From RYN-428 sp035695715 (GTDB lineage: Bacteria > Planctomycetota > Phycisphaerae > Tepidisphaerales > Tepidisphaeraceae), in the NCBI GenBank assembly GCA_035695715.1, contig DASRRM010000412.1, positions 1 to 40,599 on the forward strand: 40,599 bases of DNA, in the 5' to 3' direction. The notes below the pieces were generated by a model that had not been told where the DNA came from, did no database searches, and saw nothing but the letters and a program-made list of their open reading frames with translations. Positions 25,214-34,656 of this stretch are shown piece by piece (positions within the stretch are counted from its first letter, which is position 1; every line of letters begins with the position of its first letter). Both the position numbers and the translations under genes were made by a program.

Positions 25214-27877
25214 ATGCCCCTTCCAAACCCGATCCTCCGAATCGCCACGGCTTTACTCAGTGTTGTTGGGCTGGCGGCGGCAACCGTTGCTTCCAAGCCG
25301 GTTGTTAAGACGACGCTGGCGGCGGCTGGATCGAGCGCGTACGACTGGCAAAAATGGGGGCAGTTCTGGTCGTTTAAGCCGATTACGCATCCGACGCCAC
25401 CGACGCCGAAACAGAAAAGCTGGGTGCGAAATCCCATTGATGCGTTTGTGTTGGCGCATCTCGAGGCAAAGGGAATTGCCCCAGCGCCGCAAGCTGACAA
25501 GGCGACCCTCATTCGCCGGGCAACCTACGATATGCTCGGCCTGCCGCCGACGGCTCAGGAACTGCGGGCATTCTTGGCGGATGATTCGCCCGACGCCTAC
25601 GAAAAGCTGATCGATCGGCTTTTGGCCAGTCCGCACTATGGCGAAAAATGGGGCCGCCACTGGCTCGATGTGGCACGATATACGCCCGGACGCATCAGCT
25701 TTCCCGGGGTGAAGCACACCGCCGGTGACTCGGCTTATCGCGATTACGTCGTGCGCGCCTTCAACGAAGATAAACCCTTCGACCGTTTCGTCACCGAGCA
25801 ACTGGCCGGCGATTTGTTACCTCCATCGACCGACCGTCAGCAGCAATATGACCAGATCACCGCACCGGCGTTTCTATCCATCGGCCCGTGGTTCGACATG
25901 TGCACCGACCCCAATCGCCTGAAGCTGGAGATGGTCGACGACATGATCAATGTCACCGGCAAGGCCTTCCTGGGCCTGAGCATCAACTGCGCCCGCTGTC
26001 ACGATCATAAATTCGACCCCATTCCCACCGCCGACTATTACGCCCTGGCCGGCATTTTCAGCAGCACGCGCATCGTCGGCGATTTCAGCGAATATTGGCG
26101 CGACGGGCGCGTTCGGCTGCTTCGCCCGCTGGCGATGCCGGATGAAGTGAAGGCCAACGATGCGATTCATGCGCAAATCGACGAAAAGAAGGCCGCCGAG
26201 TGGAAGTATTTGAGCGATGTTCAGGCCGAGCTGGCTTCCCGATGGCACAAGGATGAGCCGCGATATCGCGCCGCCGCGTCTCAAATCGCCAAACCCTACA
26301 TCCGCAATTTCGAGGCGGAAGATTTTGATGGCGTTTACAATCTTCGCATTGCCGAGTTGTCATCCGAGGGAAAAGTCGTGCAGGTGGTGGAGACGTTGAA
26401 CCCGACGATGCAGTGGCTGCGCTATCGGCTGGAGGTTCCGCAGGACGGGCATTATCGCCTGGAGGCGCTGTTTTCCGCCGACGAAAAATGCCCGGTGACT
26501 GTGCAGGTGAATGGCACGAATGCCACTGAGGATGCACTCAATTCGGCCACGGGTGGATGGGGATTGAAATATCGGCGGTGGGAACCAATGGCCGATTTCG
26601 AGTTTCGGTCCGGCTTGAATTTCCTGCGCATTACCCGCAAGGAAGGCAATTTTCCGCGCATCGATAAATTCCGATTATATAAAATTGACGATGGCCTTGA
26701 TGCGAAAATCGCCCAGGCCGCCGGCTCGGAAAAACTCAACGCCCGACTTCTCACCAACTTTGTTTTGGACAACGCGCATCCCTGGCCGGCGACGGCGGGC
26801 ATTGTCGCATACCTCGATCCGGCCCGGCAGAAGGAAGTGGATGCCTTGCGCGCGGAGATGGACGCGCTGGAAGCGCAAATCAAGCCGCACGCGATGATCG
26901 TTGCCGTCAGCGATCAGCCAAAACCGGCGGACATGCCGATCCATATTCGCGGCGCCACCGCATCGGTCAGCCATGACCCATGCCCGCGAAATGTGCCGCG
27001 ATTATTCGATGCTCTCGACTCGCGGCCCATTATTCCCCCCAATGAAAGCGGCCGCCTGGAGTTGGCGAGATGGATCACCGATGCGCGCAACCCGCTGACG
27101 GCCCGCGTTATCGCCAATCGCATCTGGCAATGGCATTTCGGACGTGGCCTGGTCGCGACAGCCAGCGACTTTGGAAGCCGCGGCACGCCGCCCACGCATC
27201 CGGAACTGCTCGACTGGCTGGCAGGCAGGTTCGTGGAGGATGGGTGGTCGATGAAGAAGCTTCATCGCTTGATTCTTCTTTCCAGCACCTATCGCATGAG
27301 CGGCAACGCCGACGCAGCTGTCATATCCGCCGATCCGGAAAATCTGGACCTGTCCCGCTTTTCCCCCCGTCGGCTGGAAGCCGAGGAACTGTTCGACTCG
27401 ATGTTCAGCAGCACGAACATCCTGATACATCAGGAGAGTGGAAAACCGCTCGATCTGCAAAAAAGCCTGGGCCGGGCGATGTATGTGCTGACGACCAACC
27501 GCGCCCCGCCGGGCCTTGGGCCGGAAGTGCGGAAGATGCTGATGTTGTTCGACCTGGACATGACCGGGGTGACGATCGACCGCCGCCCGCAGTCCAACAC
27601 CGCCGCCCAGTCGCTCTTCTGGCTCAACAGCCCGTTGCCCAGGTTTTATGCCGGGAAATTTGCCGAGCGGCTCCTGAAAATGGACAAACTGAGCGATGAA
27701 AAACGGCTGGATCAGGCGTATTTGATCGCGTACAGCCATCCAGCTTCAAAGCAAATCCGGAAGATGACGCTGGATTATCTGCACCAGTTGGAATCGCAAG
27801 GCGCATCGCCCCAGGAAGCCTGGACGAAGGTGTGCGAGGCGATTTATGCGAGCGATGAGTTTCATTATGTGGAGTGA
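25214..27877 (+). CDS. DUF1549/DUF1553 planctomycete protein with internal carbohydrate-binding-like domain
   Basis: 887 residues from the ATG at 25214. A signal peptide (about 1-25) precedes the DUF1549 domain, with a haem-type motif CARCHDHKFDPIP near residue 258. After it, about 360-492 (from FEAEDFDGVY) resembles a CBM6/CBM35-type beta-sandwich domain, placed between DUF1549 and DUF1553. The C-terminal DUF1553 shows RHARVIANRIWQWHFGRGLV-like sequence and SPRRLEAEELFDS. Usual relatives begin with a cytochrome-c (PSC1) domain; it is absent here. Proteins of this class are planctomycete hallmarks, often paired with DUF1501, and are presumed extracytoplasmic enzymes of sulfated-polysaccharide use, without proven chemistry. 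The partner DUF1501 gene here lies 10 kb away, not adjacent. Confidence 0.92.
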   Translation: MPLPNPILRIATALLSVVGLAAATVASKPVVKTTLAAAGSSAYDWQKWGQFWSFKPITHPTPPTPKQKSWVRNPIDAFVLAHLEAKGIAPAPQADKATLIRRATYDMLGLPPTAQELRAFLADDSPDAYEKLIDRLLASPHYGEKWGRHWLDVARYTPGRISFPGVKHTAGDSAYRDYVVRAFNEDKPFDRFVTEQLAGDLLPPSTDRQQQYDQITAPAFLSIGPWFDMCTDPNRLKLEMVDDMINVTGKAFLGLSINCARCHDHKFDPIPTADYYALAGIFSSTRIVGDFSEYWRDGRVRLLRPLAMPDEVKANDAIHAQIDEKKAAEWKYLSDVQAELASRWHKDEPRYRAAASQIAKPYIRNFEAEDFDGVYNLRIAELSSEGKVVQVVETLNPTMQWLRYRLEVPQDGHYRLEALFSADEKCPVTVQVNGTNATEDALNSATGGWGLKYRRWEPMADFEFRSGLNFLRITRKEGNFPRIDKFRLYKIDDGLDAKIAQAAGSEKLNARLLTNFVLDNAHPWPATAGIVAYLDPARQKEVDALRAEMDALEAQIKPHAMIVAVSDQPKPADMPIHIRGATASVSHDPCPRNVPRLFDALDSRPIIPPNESGRLELARWITDARNPLTARVIANRIWQWHFGRGLVATASDFGSRGTPPTHPELLDWLAGRFVEDGWSMKKLHRLILLSSTYRMSGNADAAVISADPENLDLSRFSPRRLEAEELFDSMFSSTNILIHQESGKPLDLQKSLGRAMYVLTTNRAPPGLGPEVRKMLMLFDLDMTGVTIDRRPQSNTAAQSLFWLNSPLPRFYAGKFAERLLKMDKLSDEKRLDQAYLIAYSHPASKQIRKMTLDYLHQLESQGASPQEAWTKVCEAIYASDEFHYVE

Positions 27878-27896
27878 TTCCTGTGGAGTTCCAGTG

Positions 27897-27921
27897 GCAT
27901 GGGCTTCCAGCCCATGCTTTT
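27897..27921 (+). terminator. hairpin with short T-run after the DUF1553 gene
   Basis: GCATGGGC / GCCCATGC form an eight-base perfect stem around a five-base loop, followed by TTTT, 20 bases after the DUF1553 stop. This may be a weak intrinsic terminator or a common dispersed palindrome. The T-run is short. Confidence 0.4.
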
Positions 27922-28071
27922 GCGAGCAAGTTGGAATTACGCTCGCCGCCCTCGGCTGGCAGGCCCTTTCCCCACCATTTGCTATCCCACCATCCCGTCT
28001 CGCCGTCCCTCCACATCCCGGCCCGCTCCTGCTAAACTCCCCGCGCGATTCATAAATGGAGACCGCGCAAC

Positions 28072-29547
28072 ATGGCTGAACGGAATTATCTGGCATTTGA
28101 TCTGGGCGCTGAAAGCGGACGGGCTGTTCTGGGCCGACTGGCCGGCGGGAAACTCACCCTTGAGGAAAAGCACCGTTTTCCCAACCCCAATGGCCGAATC
28201 AACGGCCACCTGCACTGGAACCTGCTCGGCCAATGGGAAGAGCTGAAAACCGGCCTCCGAAAAACCGTGGCGGGGACCAATATCGAACTGCACGGCATCG
28301 GCGTCGACACCTGGGGCGTCGATTTCGGGCTGGTGGCCAAAAATGGCGAAATCCTCGGCAACCCCTTCCACTATCGCGACACCCGCACCGAAGGATTGAT
28401 GGAACGCACCTTCCAGCGCGTGCCCAAAGAACAAATTTTCCAGGCGACCGGCGTGCAGTTCATGGAAATCAACTCCCTCTTTCAGCTCATCGCCATGCGC
28501 CTGGGAAGTTCGCCGCTGCTCGACTCTGCTGACACCTTGCTCTTCGTGCCCGACCTGTTCAATTTCCTTTTCACCGGCATCCGCAAGAGCGAGTTTTCCA
28601 TTGCCAGCACCAGCCAGATGTATGACCCGCGGCAAAAAAACTGGGCAACGGAAATGCTTAAGGCGCTCGATCTGCCGGTGCGGATTTTCCCGGAAATCAT
28701 TCCCTCCGGCACGATTCTCGGCCCGCTGCGCGACGATGTGGCCGCCGAGTGCGGGGCGGGCCCGATTCCGGTGATCGCCCCGGCCACCCACGACACCGCC
28801 AGCGCAGTCGCTGCTGTCCCCACCGATTCAAGCAGCAACGATTGGTGCTACATCAGTTCCGGCACGTGGTCGCTCATGGGCGTGGAGATTCCACAGCCCC
28901 TCATCAATGACAAGGCGCTCAAATACAACTACACCAATGAAGGCGGCGTCGGCGGGACGATTCGCTTTTTGAAGAACATCGCCGGCCTTTGGCCGGTGCA
29001 GGAATGCCGCCGCTTTTGGAAACGCGAGGGCCATGATCACACGTACGGCGAGCTGACCCACATGGCCGCCCGCGCCCGGCCGCTGGTGAGCCTGCTGAAT
29101 CTCGCGGCCAAGCCGTTTCTCGCCCCCGGCGAGATGCCGATCAAGATCGAGCAGTTTTGCCGGGAGACGAATCAGCCGCTGCCCAGCGCCCGCGGCGAAT
29201 ACATCCGCGCCTGTCTCGATAGCCTGGCACTGACCTACCGCCAGACCCTCGAAGGCCTGGAGGATGTCCTGGGCCGGAAAATTGCAGTGATTCATATCGT
29301 CGGCGGCGGGTGCCAGAACGAGTTGCTGAACCAGATGACCGCCGATGCCTGCAAGCGGCCTGTGATTGCCGGTCCGATCGAAGCGACCGGCATCGGCAAC
29401 ATCCTCGTGCAGGCCATGGCCACGGGTGACGTGAAGTCATTGGCCGACGCCCGGGCCATCGTGCGGGCGAGTTTTGACGTGAAGCGATATGAGCCGCGTG
29501 ACGCGGGGAAATGGGATGAAGCGTATGGGCGGTTCAAAGGGCTGTAG
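28072..29547 (+). CDS. rhaB: rhamnulokinase
   Basis: FGGY-family kinase that phosphorylates L-rhamnulose to L-rhamnulose 1-phosphate in the cytoplasm. The 491-residue length fits. The ATP/sugar signature YLAFDLGAESGRAVLG starts the protein; GIGVDTWGVDFGL (76-88), catalytic Asp241 in ATHDTASAV, and GGGCQNELLNQMTADA are rhamnulokinase-type. GGAG precedes the ATG at 28072. No rhaA or rhaD is adjacent; rhamnose genes are probably scattered. The carbohydrate-binding DUF1553 protein upstream could supply rhamnose-containing glycans (speculative). Confidence 0.95.
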   Translation: MAERNYLAFDLGAESGRAVLGRLAGGKLTLEEKHRFPNPNGRINGHLHWNLLGQWEELKTGLRKTVAGTNIELHGIGVDTWGVDFGLVAKNGEILGNPFHYRDTRTEGLMERTFQRVPKEQIFQATGVQFMEINSLFQLIAMRLGSSPLLDSADTLLFVPDLFNFLFTGIRKSEFSIASTSQMYDPRQKNWATEMLKALDLPVRIFPEIIPSGTILGPLRDDVAAECGAGPIPVIAPATHDTASAVAAVPTDSSSNDWCYISSGTWSLMGVEIPQPLINDKALKYNYTNEGGVGGTIRFLKNIAGLWPVQECRRFWKREGHDHTYGELTHMAARARPLVSLLNLAAKPFLAPGEMPIKIEQFCRETNQPLPSARGEYIRACLDSLALTYRQTLEGLEDVLGRKIAVIHIVGGGCQNELLNQMTADACKRPVIAGPIEATGIGNILVQAMATGDVKSLADARAIVRASFDVKRYEPRDAGKWDEAYGRFKGL

Positions 29548-29618
29548 CAAAACGTTCAGATCGGTGACTGAGGTACTGGCTCAGCGCAGCGAAGCCGCAA
29601 CCAAAGCAAATGCGATGT

Positions 29619-29700
29619 CGCCACAGATTGAGAGAGATGAACACAGATAAAACCCGATCGCGTCGATATTATCTGTGTCCATCTGGGTTCATCTGTGGCG
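29619..29700. repeat. imperfect inverted repeat of CCACAGAT type
   Basis: Arms 29619-29650 and 29669-29700 start and end with CGCCACAGAT and its complement and share ACACAGATAA. Together with a short CTCACCC-rich stretch (about 29750-29780), this is all I see in the 355 bases between rhaB and nfeD; no gene or clear promoter stands out. Confidence 0.8.
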
Positions 29701-29902
29701 ATTTTCGCATTTTCTTTGGCTGTTTCTGATCATTTTTTGCAAAACCGCCCCCTCACCCAGCCCAACAAGCGGGAGGGGAAGACCAAACCAATCTCCCCGA
29801 TTGTGCGTTCCACCCCTATCAGTTGCGCGGTGCGGCACGTTCCAAATTTTGCCTTAACTTATAATCTTTCGCTTTCCTCATCCATTTGCGTATGATGACG
29901 GT

Positions 29903-31420
29903 ATGAGCGTGGCACGACAATTCGTGATCGCTGCTCTGGTGCTGCTGGGAGCCAACGCCAGTTTGCTGGCGGAGAAGGCTCCGCAATCTCCAACGCCAGC
30001 GGCGGTCATTCGGCTTTCGGGCGAAATCGACGATTTCAGCCGGGACAATCTTTTCCGGCGCTTTCGCGAGGCACAGGCCGCCGGCGCGAAAACCATCATC
30101 ATCGAATTCAACACGCCCGGCGGGCTGGTGACCAGCGGGATGGACATCAGCCGATTCCTGCGCGGGCAAAGCACTGTTCACACCATCGCCTACATCAATA
30201 CCGCCGCCTATTCCGCCGGAACTTTGGACGCCATGGCCTGCGATGAAATCGTCATGGCGCCCAGCGCGGTGATAGGCGATTGCGCGCCCATCATGCTCAA
30301 CCCCGCCGGCAACGGCCTGGCCCCCCTGCCGCCGACCGAGCGCGCCAAGATTCAATCGCCCCTGCTTCAGGACTTCCACGAAAGCTGTATCCGCAACGGA
30401 TATAACCCGCTGCTGGCCGACGCAATGGTGAAGGTTGACAGCAGCGTCTACCTGATTTCCGACGCCGCCGGCAAAGAACGCATTGTTAATGAAGCTGATT
30501 ATAAGAAATTGACCGCCGGGGGCGATTTCAAACCCGCCGCGGGGGTTTCCAATCCCATCAACACGCCCGATACATTGCTGACCGTCAGCCCAGCCGTCGC
30601 AAAGCGCCTCGGCCTTTCCAAGGGAACCGCCACGTCATATCAGGATCTTGCCAACCAGCGGAATCTCACCATCGTGGCCGATCTGACGCCAACTTTCGGC
30701 GACACGCTCATCGAATTTCTCAATGGCAACGGCGCGCGATTCATGTTGATCGTCGTCTTTCTGCTTAGCCTCTATATCGCGATGCACGCCCCCGGCCACG
30801 GGGCGGCTGAGGCCATCGCCATCGTCTCACTGGGCCTGCTGGTTTGTATTCCGATGCTGACGGGTTTTGCCCAGTGGTGGGAATTGGCGCTGATTCTGGT
30901 TGGACTTGGATTATGCGCCTTTGAGCTGCTGGTATTTCCGGGCCACGGCGCGTCGCTTATCACGGGCCTGATCATGATCCTATGCGGGCTGCTGCTGACC
31001 TTTGCGGGCCGCGATGTTGGGCCGGGCTGGCTGCCCTCTTCGCATGATGCGATGCATCGGCTGAAAAATGGGGCGGCGGTTATCAGCGGCGCGATCGTGG
31101 TTGCCGCGATCTGCGGCGCGATCATGCGGCCGTTTCTTCCGAAACTTCCGCTGTTTAGAAAGCTGATCCTGACCGAAACCAGCGGCGGCCAGCTTGCCGC
31201 CGCCGGCGCGCCACTTAAGGCCGGGGAGGATGTCTGGCCATTTGTCGGCACCGTGGGCATCACCACCACCGATCTCAGGCCGGGCGGGATCGTGCAATTC
31301 CCCTACGGCGCTGACACGCGCAGCGCGCCGGTCGTATCGGCCAGCGGATATATCGACAGCGGATCAAAAGTCATCGTGCAGGATGCCCGGGGCAATCGCA
31401 TCGTCGTGAAAAAAAGCTAA
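29903..31420 (+). CDS. NfeD-family membrane serine protease (ClpP-class)
   Basis: 505 residues. A signal peptide (about 1-23) leads to a ClpP-like protease domain with EFNTPGG and the nucleophile Ser104 in INTAAYSAGT; Lys149 is at a plausible general-base distance. Several membrane helices follow (about 275-405), then a C-terminal NfeD OB-fold (about 430-505) ending in VGTVGITTTDLRPGG and GSKVIVQD. Long NfeD proteins of this architecture cleave membrane-protein C-termini such as stomatin in archaea. The gene is 60 bases upstream of floA on the same strand, the well-known nfeD-flotillin pairing, which supports a role in membrane-protein quality control or microdomains. Confidence 0.93.
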   Translation: MSVARQFVIAALVLLGANASLLAEKAPQSPTPAAVIRLSGEIDDFSRDNLFRRFREAQAAGAKTIIIEFNTPGGLVTSGMDISRFLRGQSTVHTIAYINTAAYSAGTLDAMACDEIVMAPSAVIGDCAPIMLNPAGNGLAPLPPTERAKIQSPLLQDFHESCIRNGYNPLLADAMVKVDSSVYLISDAAGKERIVNEADYKKLTAGGDFKPAAGVSNPINTPDTLLTVSPAVAKRLGLSKGTATSYQDLANQRNLTIVADLTPTFGDTLIEFLNGNGARFMLIVVFLLSLYIAMHAPGHGAAEAIAIVSLGLLVCIPMLTGFAQWWELALILVGLGLCAFELLVFPGHGASLITGLIMILCGLLLTFAGRDVGPGWLPSSHDAMHRLKNGAAVISGAIVVAAICGAIMRPFLPKLPLFRKLILTETSGGQLAAAGAPLKAGEDVWPFVGTVGITTTDLRPGGIVQFPYGADTRSAPVVSASGYIDSGSKVIVQDARGNRIVVKKS

Positions 31421-31480
31421 GATGGTCTAGCGCAGCGTAGTTTTTAGAAGCCGGTTCGACACCATCTCCCAGAGGAACCT

Positions 31481-32473
31481 ATGACAAACACAGTGATCGT
31501 TGTCCTGATTGCCCTCGGCATCATCGTCTTCATTTGCTTCATGATGGTGGCGCAATTCTTTAACCTCTGGATTCGCGCCAGGGTCAGCGGGGCCAGTGTC
31601 AGCATGCCGGATCTCATCGGCATGCGCCTGCGAAAGGTCAATCCGCTGGCGATCACCAACGCCCGCATCCAGGCCATGCGCGCCGGTCTTCCCATCAGCA
31701 CCCGCGAAATGGAAACCCACTACCTGGCCGGCGGCAACGTGCAGCGCGTGATCGGGTCGATGATCGCCGCCCACAAAGCCGGGATCGACCTCACCTGGCA
31801 AACCGCCACCGCCATCGACCTGGCCGGGCGCGATATTCTCGATGCCGTGCAAACCAGCGTGAATCCGAAGGTGATCGACGTGCCGAACCCCTCGTTCGGC
31901 CAGCCGACCATCGACGGCGTTGCCCAGGACGGCATTCAGCTTCGGGTCAAAGCCCGCGTGACCGTGCGAACCGCCATCGGCCGATTGGTCGGCGGAGCCA
32001 CCGAAGAAACCGTCATCGCCCGTGTCGGCGAAGGCATCGTCAACGCCATCGGCTCAGCCGAGGATTACAAGCACGTGCTGAAAAATCCCGATTCGATCTC
32101 CAAGGCCGTGTTGAACAAGGGCCTGGACGCCAACACGGCGTTTGAAATTCTATCCATCGACATTGCCGAGATTACCGTGGGCGAAAACATCGGCGCCAAG
32201 CTGGCTGCCGATCGCGCCGAATCGGACAAGCGCCGTTTCCAGGCCGAGGCCGAGCAGCGCCGCGCCATGGCCGTGGCCCAGGAGCAGGAAATGGTGGCCA
32301 AGCAGGCGGAAAACCGGGCGGCGGTCGTGCTTGCCGAGGCGGAGGTTCCGCGGGCGATCGCCGATGCCTTCCGCAGCGGAAATCTGGGTGTGATGGATTA
32401 TTACAAGATCAAGAACGTGCAAGCCGACACGCAGATGCGCGAAGCGGTGGCCAATAGCGACGGCGGAAAGTGA
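31481..32473 (+). CDS. floA: flotillin-like protein FloA
   Basis: 330-residue SPFH-family scaffold of membrane microdomains. One N-terminal membrane helix (about 4-26) is followed by FloA-type sequence including GASVSMPDLIGMRLRKV and QAMRAGLPISTREMETHYLA, and a long Ala/Glu-rich helical stretch (about 240-295) for oligomerisation. AGAGGAAC precedes the ATG. It follows nfeD and precedes a small membrane protein gene, probably one operon. No truncation or unusual residue is seen. Confidence 0.96.
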   Translation: MTNTVIVVLIALGIIVFICFMMVAQFFNLWIRARVSGASVSMPDLIGMRLRKVNPLAITNARIQAMRAGLPISTREMETHYLAGGNVQRVIGSMIAAHKAGIDLTWQTATAIDLAGRDILDAVQTSVNPKVIDVPNPSFGQPTIDGVAQDGIQLRVKARVTVRTAIGRLVGGATEETVIARVGEGIVNAIGSAEDYKHVLKNPDSISKAVLNKGLDANTAFEILSIDIAEITVGENIGAKLAADRAESDKRRFQAEAEQRRAMAVAQEQEMVAKQAENRAAVVLAEAEVPRAIADAFRSGNLGVMDYYKIKNVQADTQMREAVANSDGGK

Positions 32474-32598
32474 AGCGAAGAGTAAGTCGGAGACTGGAAG
32501 AATACGATTCACTGAGAACCGGCGTTTTAGCTCTGAACTTCGTTTCGGATGCGCCAGCAATGTGACCATGACAACAAGAGCCCAGGTTGATAGGATAA

Positions 32599-33141
32599 AT
32601 GATGACACCCCCCCCGATCATTCTCGCCGACGATTTTGACGGATGGGGCAAGCTGCTCGTCGGGGTGATTTTCGCAGTGATTTGGGGCATCGGCGCGCTC
32701 TCTTCGGTGATCAAGAAGGCCAACGAGCAGGCCAAGCGCAACGCCGCGATGAAGCCCAAGGCACCGGCAGTGCCGGCGGCGGGCGCTCAATATTTCCGGC
32801 CGCCCGCGGCCAGAGCTGCCGCGCCGCGTGCGAATTCCGCCGCCCAACAACAGTTGGCCCAGCAGCAGGCGAGGCAACGTGCCGCCGCCATCGCGCAGCA
32901 GCAGCGGACGGCGCAGGCCAAAGCCCCCCCGCCGATTCCACCAGCCCGGCCGGTCGCGGCCTCGCCCACAAGCCCCAAGCCGGCGATGGCCGGCGCCGGC
33001 GTGGCGACGAAATCCGCCGGCGGCGCAAATGCCGCAGCCATCCGCCGGTGGCTTCAACCCGGCACAATCCGGCGGCAATTCATTTTGACCGAACTCTTTC
33101 AGCCGGCGCTGGCGCTTCGCGAGCCGCGAAAGCCGACCTAA
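32599..33141 (+). CDS. membrane-anchored Ala/Pro/Gln-rich protein downstream of floA, hypothetical
   Basis: 180 residues. A single hydrophobic helix (about 17-36, LLVGVIFAVIWGIGALSSVI) is followed by a long low-complexity Ala/Gln/Pro linker (about 50-145) and a short, distinct C-terminus, LQPGTIRRQFILTELFQPAL. That ending, of the form R-R-Q-F-I-L-T-E-x-x-x-P-x-A-L-R, recurs at the C-termini of other planctomycete proteins as far as I recall. It could be a docking peptide. It lies 125 bases after floA. The architecture suggests an anchor-linker-peptide partner of the nfeD-floA unit (inference). Confidence 0.75.
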   Translation: MMTPPPIILADDFDGWGKLLVGVIFAVIWGIGALSSVIKKANEQAKRNAAMKPKAPAVPAAGAQYFRPPAARAAAPRANSAAQQQLAQQQARQRAAAIAQQQRTAQAKAPPPIPPARPVAASPTSPKPAMAGAGVATKSAGGANAAAIRRWLQPGTIRRQFILTELFQPALALREPRKPT

Positions 33142-33188
33142 ATACACAACTGAATAAGAAAAGCTCAGCGCGGCCGCTGGCCCCAACC

Positions 33189-33425
33189 AAAATGGATGCG
33201 CCAAGAGCGACAAGAAGCCAAGAGGGCCAAGGCAGAAGAAGTTTTTCTTTGCGCGTTTGGCGAAAAATGCTGCTAACCATCGCGCCAGCGACTTGAGTTT
33301 GACGCGAAGGCACGAAGCGACGAAGGAGTCCAAGAGATTTTCCGCGTTAGATCGAGCCTTCGCGCAGCGACCCAATGAGTTTTTTCTTCTTGGCGACCAT
33401 GGCCACTTGGCGGTCTTGGCCGCAA
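33189..33425. repeat. foldback of GCCAAGA-type repeats
   Basis: GCCAAGA/GAAGCCAAG/GGCCAAGG units at 33189-33245 are mirrored in complement at about 33370-33425, flanking GCGAAGGCACGAAGCGACG-like sequence. No gene is recognised in 33142-33761; this foldback and the CCGAAGGATC repeat at 33557 account for much of it. Confidence 0.6.
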
Positions 33426-33556
33426 AATTCTTGTCAAGAAAACAAGATTTAGCAGGATATCTTTGACGGATCTTGCTTTTTCGCGAGTATTGGCAAGTAG
33501 GCATAGCTCAAGAATCTTTTTAGAGTTCCTAACAAAATGGGTTGGGGAGCGCAACC

Positions 33557-33582
33557 GTCATCGTGAGGTGCTCCGAAGGATC
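33557..33582. repeat. dispersed repeat copy (GTCATCGTGAGGTGCTCCGAAGGATC type)
   Basis: A short single-arm copy of the family at 17478-17564: GTCATCGTGAG joined directly to GTGCTCCGAAGGATC without the central palindrome. Confidence 0.7.
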
Positions 33583-33761
33583 TCGCCCACAGTCGGCTGA
33601 GTCGCCGTCGGGATCGGTTGAAAATCGCCTCATTTCGCGTGTGCATCGCAGCACCCCTTTTTTATTTTTCACGATTTCATTAATGCTCGTCCGATACCTA
33701 ACGTTGGGTGCATCAACTTGTCTGTTTCATTGAAGAAACCAATAGCTTCACAGGAGTTGCC

Positions 33762-33929
33762 ATGACGCTTGCCCGAAAATTATTGATGGAGACGCTCGTT
33801 GGACATTTCGCCTGGCTGGAGACGACGCATCCCAACAAGGCCCATTCGCCGCTGGCCCGAAAGGCCCGCCAACATGCGAAGACGACGCTGAAGAAGTGTA
33901 ATTCGCCCGTTCGCCGGCTCGCCGCGTGA
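33762..33929 (+). CDS. small basic protein (55 aa), hypothetical
   Basis: A 55-residue frame from the ATG at 33762 with a strong ribosome site (CAGGAG, five to six bases upstream) and an intrinsic terminator 28 bases after the stop. These flanks make it a convincing free-standing small gene. The protein is very basic (many Lys, Arg, His), starting MTLARKLLMETLVGHFAWLE and ending SPVRRLAA; the first half is amphipathic. A nucleic-acid-binding or ribosome-associated role is possible but unproven, and the family is not recognised. Confidence 0.7.
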   Translation: MTLARKLLMETLVGHFAWLETTHPNKAHSPLARKARQHAKTTLKKCNSPVRRLAA

Positions 33930-33956
33930 TGGCGGCAGCCTCTCCTCATCTCATCC

Positions 33957-33991
33957 AGCCCCGGATCGCCAACGATCCGGGGCTTTTTTTT
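33957..33991 (+). terminator. intrinsic terminator after the 55-aa gene
   Basis: AGCCCCGGATCG and its complement form a 12-base stem around a four-base loop, followed by a run of eight T. A textbook rho-independent terminator. Confidence 0.92.
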
Positions 33992-34120
33992 GCCAGAATC
34001 AATGCCCCATTCTTTGCACATCGTGAAAACAGGAGACATTCGGAGACCTCGACTTTTGCACTTTTTGCCGTTCTCAAAAAGGCGGACTCCTTGCCTACTG
34101 ATGGGTGCTGAAGCCAATCA

Positions 34121-34650
34121 GTGGAAGGAGCCACCTTGTTTTCGATTCCTAAAGCGGCGGAGCCGTTGGCCCACGCCATTCACCAGGCCGGCGTTTTTTC
34201 AAAGCCCACTTACTCTCGTTTTTCCGCCCTGATGATCGGGCTGATTGTAACCATGGGGCGGCGAACTGTCAGCCACAGTTTGGTCGCCATGCGGCCGCTT
34301 CTGCGCGGGCATTGGAGCAGCTATCACCGGCTCTATTCGTCGGCGAAGTATTCGATGTGGAATCTGGCCGCTGTTCTGGTCAGGCAGGTCATTGCCTTGT
34401 TGCCAGCGGATGCGGTGATCGAACTGGTCGCCGACGACACCGTCGACGGCAAGGAGGGAGATCATGTCTGGGCCAAGTCGGCTCATCGTGATCCGGTCAA
34501 GTCCACCGAGGCCAAGACAGTCATCAAGTACGGACACAAGTGGCTGGCCATGTGCGTGCTGGTTCAACTCAAGGGCTGGGATCGGCCCTGGGCTTTGCCG
34601 ATTTTGTGCGGCTTGTGCATCGCCCCAGGATCGGCAAACAGGTCCATCAG
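34121..34650 (+). pseudogene. truncated DDE (IS701/IS4-like) transposase
   Basis: About 170 residues of transposase-like sequence: TYSRFSALMIGLIV, HWSSYHRLYSSAKYS, then the first catalytic Asp in ELVADDTVDGKEG, and KYGHKWLAMCVLVQ. Full-length members have about 400 residues; the homology ends near PILCGLC, where the reading frame runs into the repeats of a neighbouring RAYT element. The second Asp and the Glu of the triad are lacking, so it is inactive. The truncation point suggests that the RAYT element or its remnant inserted into, or deleted through, this older copy. Confidence 0.75.
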
Positions 34651-34656
34651 GGAAAA

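Noticed and set aside
25054..25512. N-terminal extension of the BNR protein
   Set aside because: It crosses the divergent promoter region and overlaps the DUF1549 gene; a strong AAGGAG marks the start at 25053.
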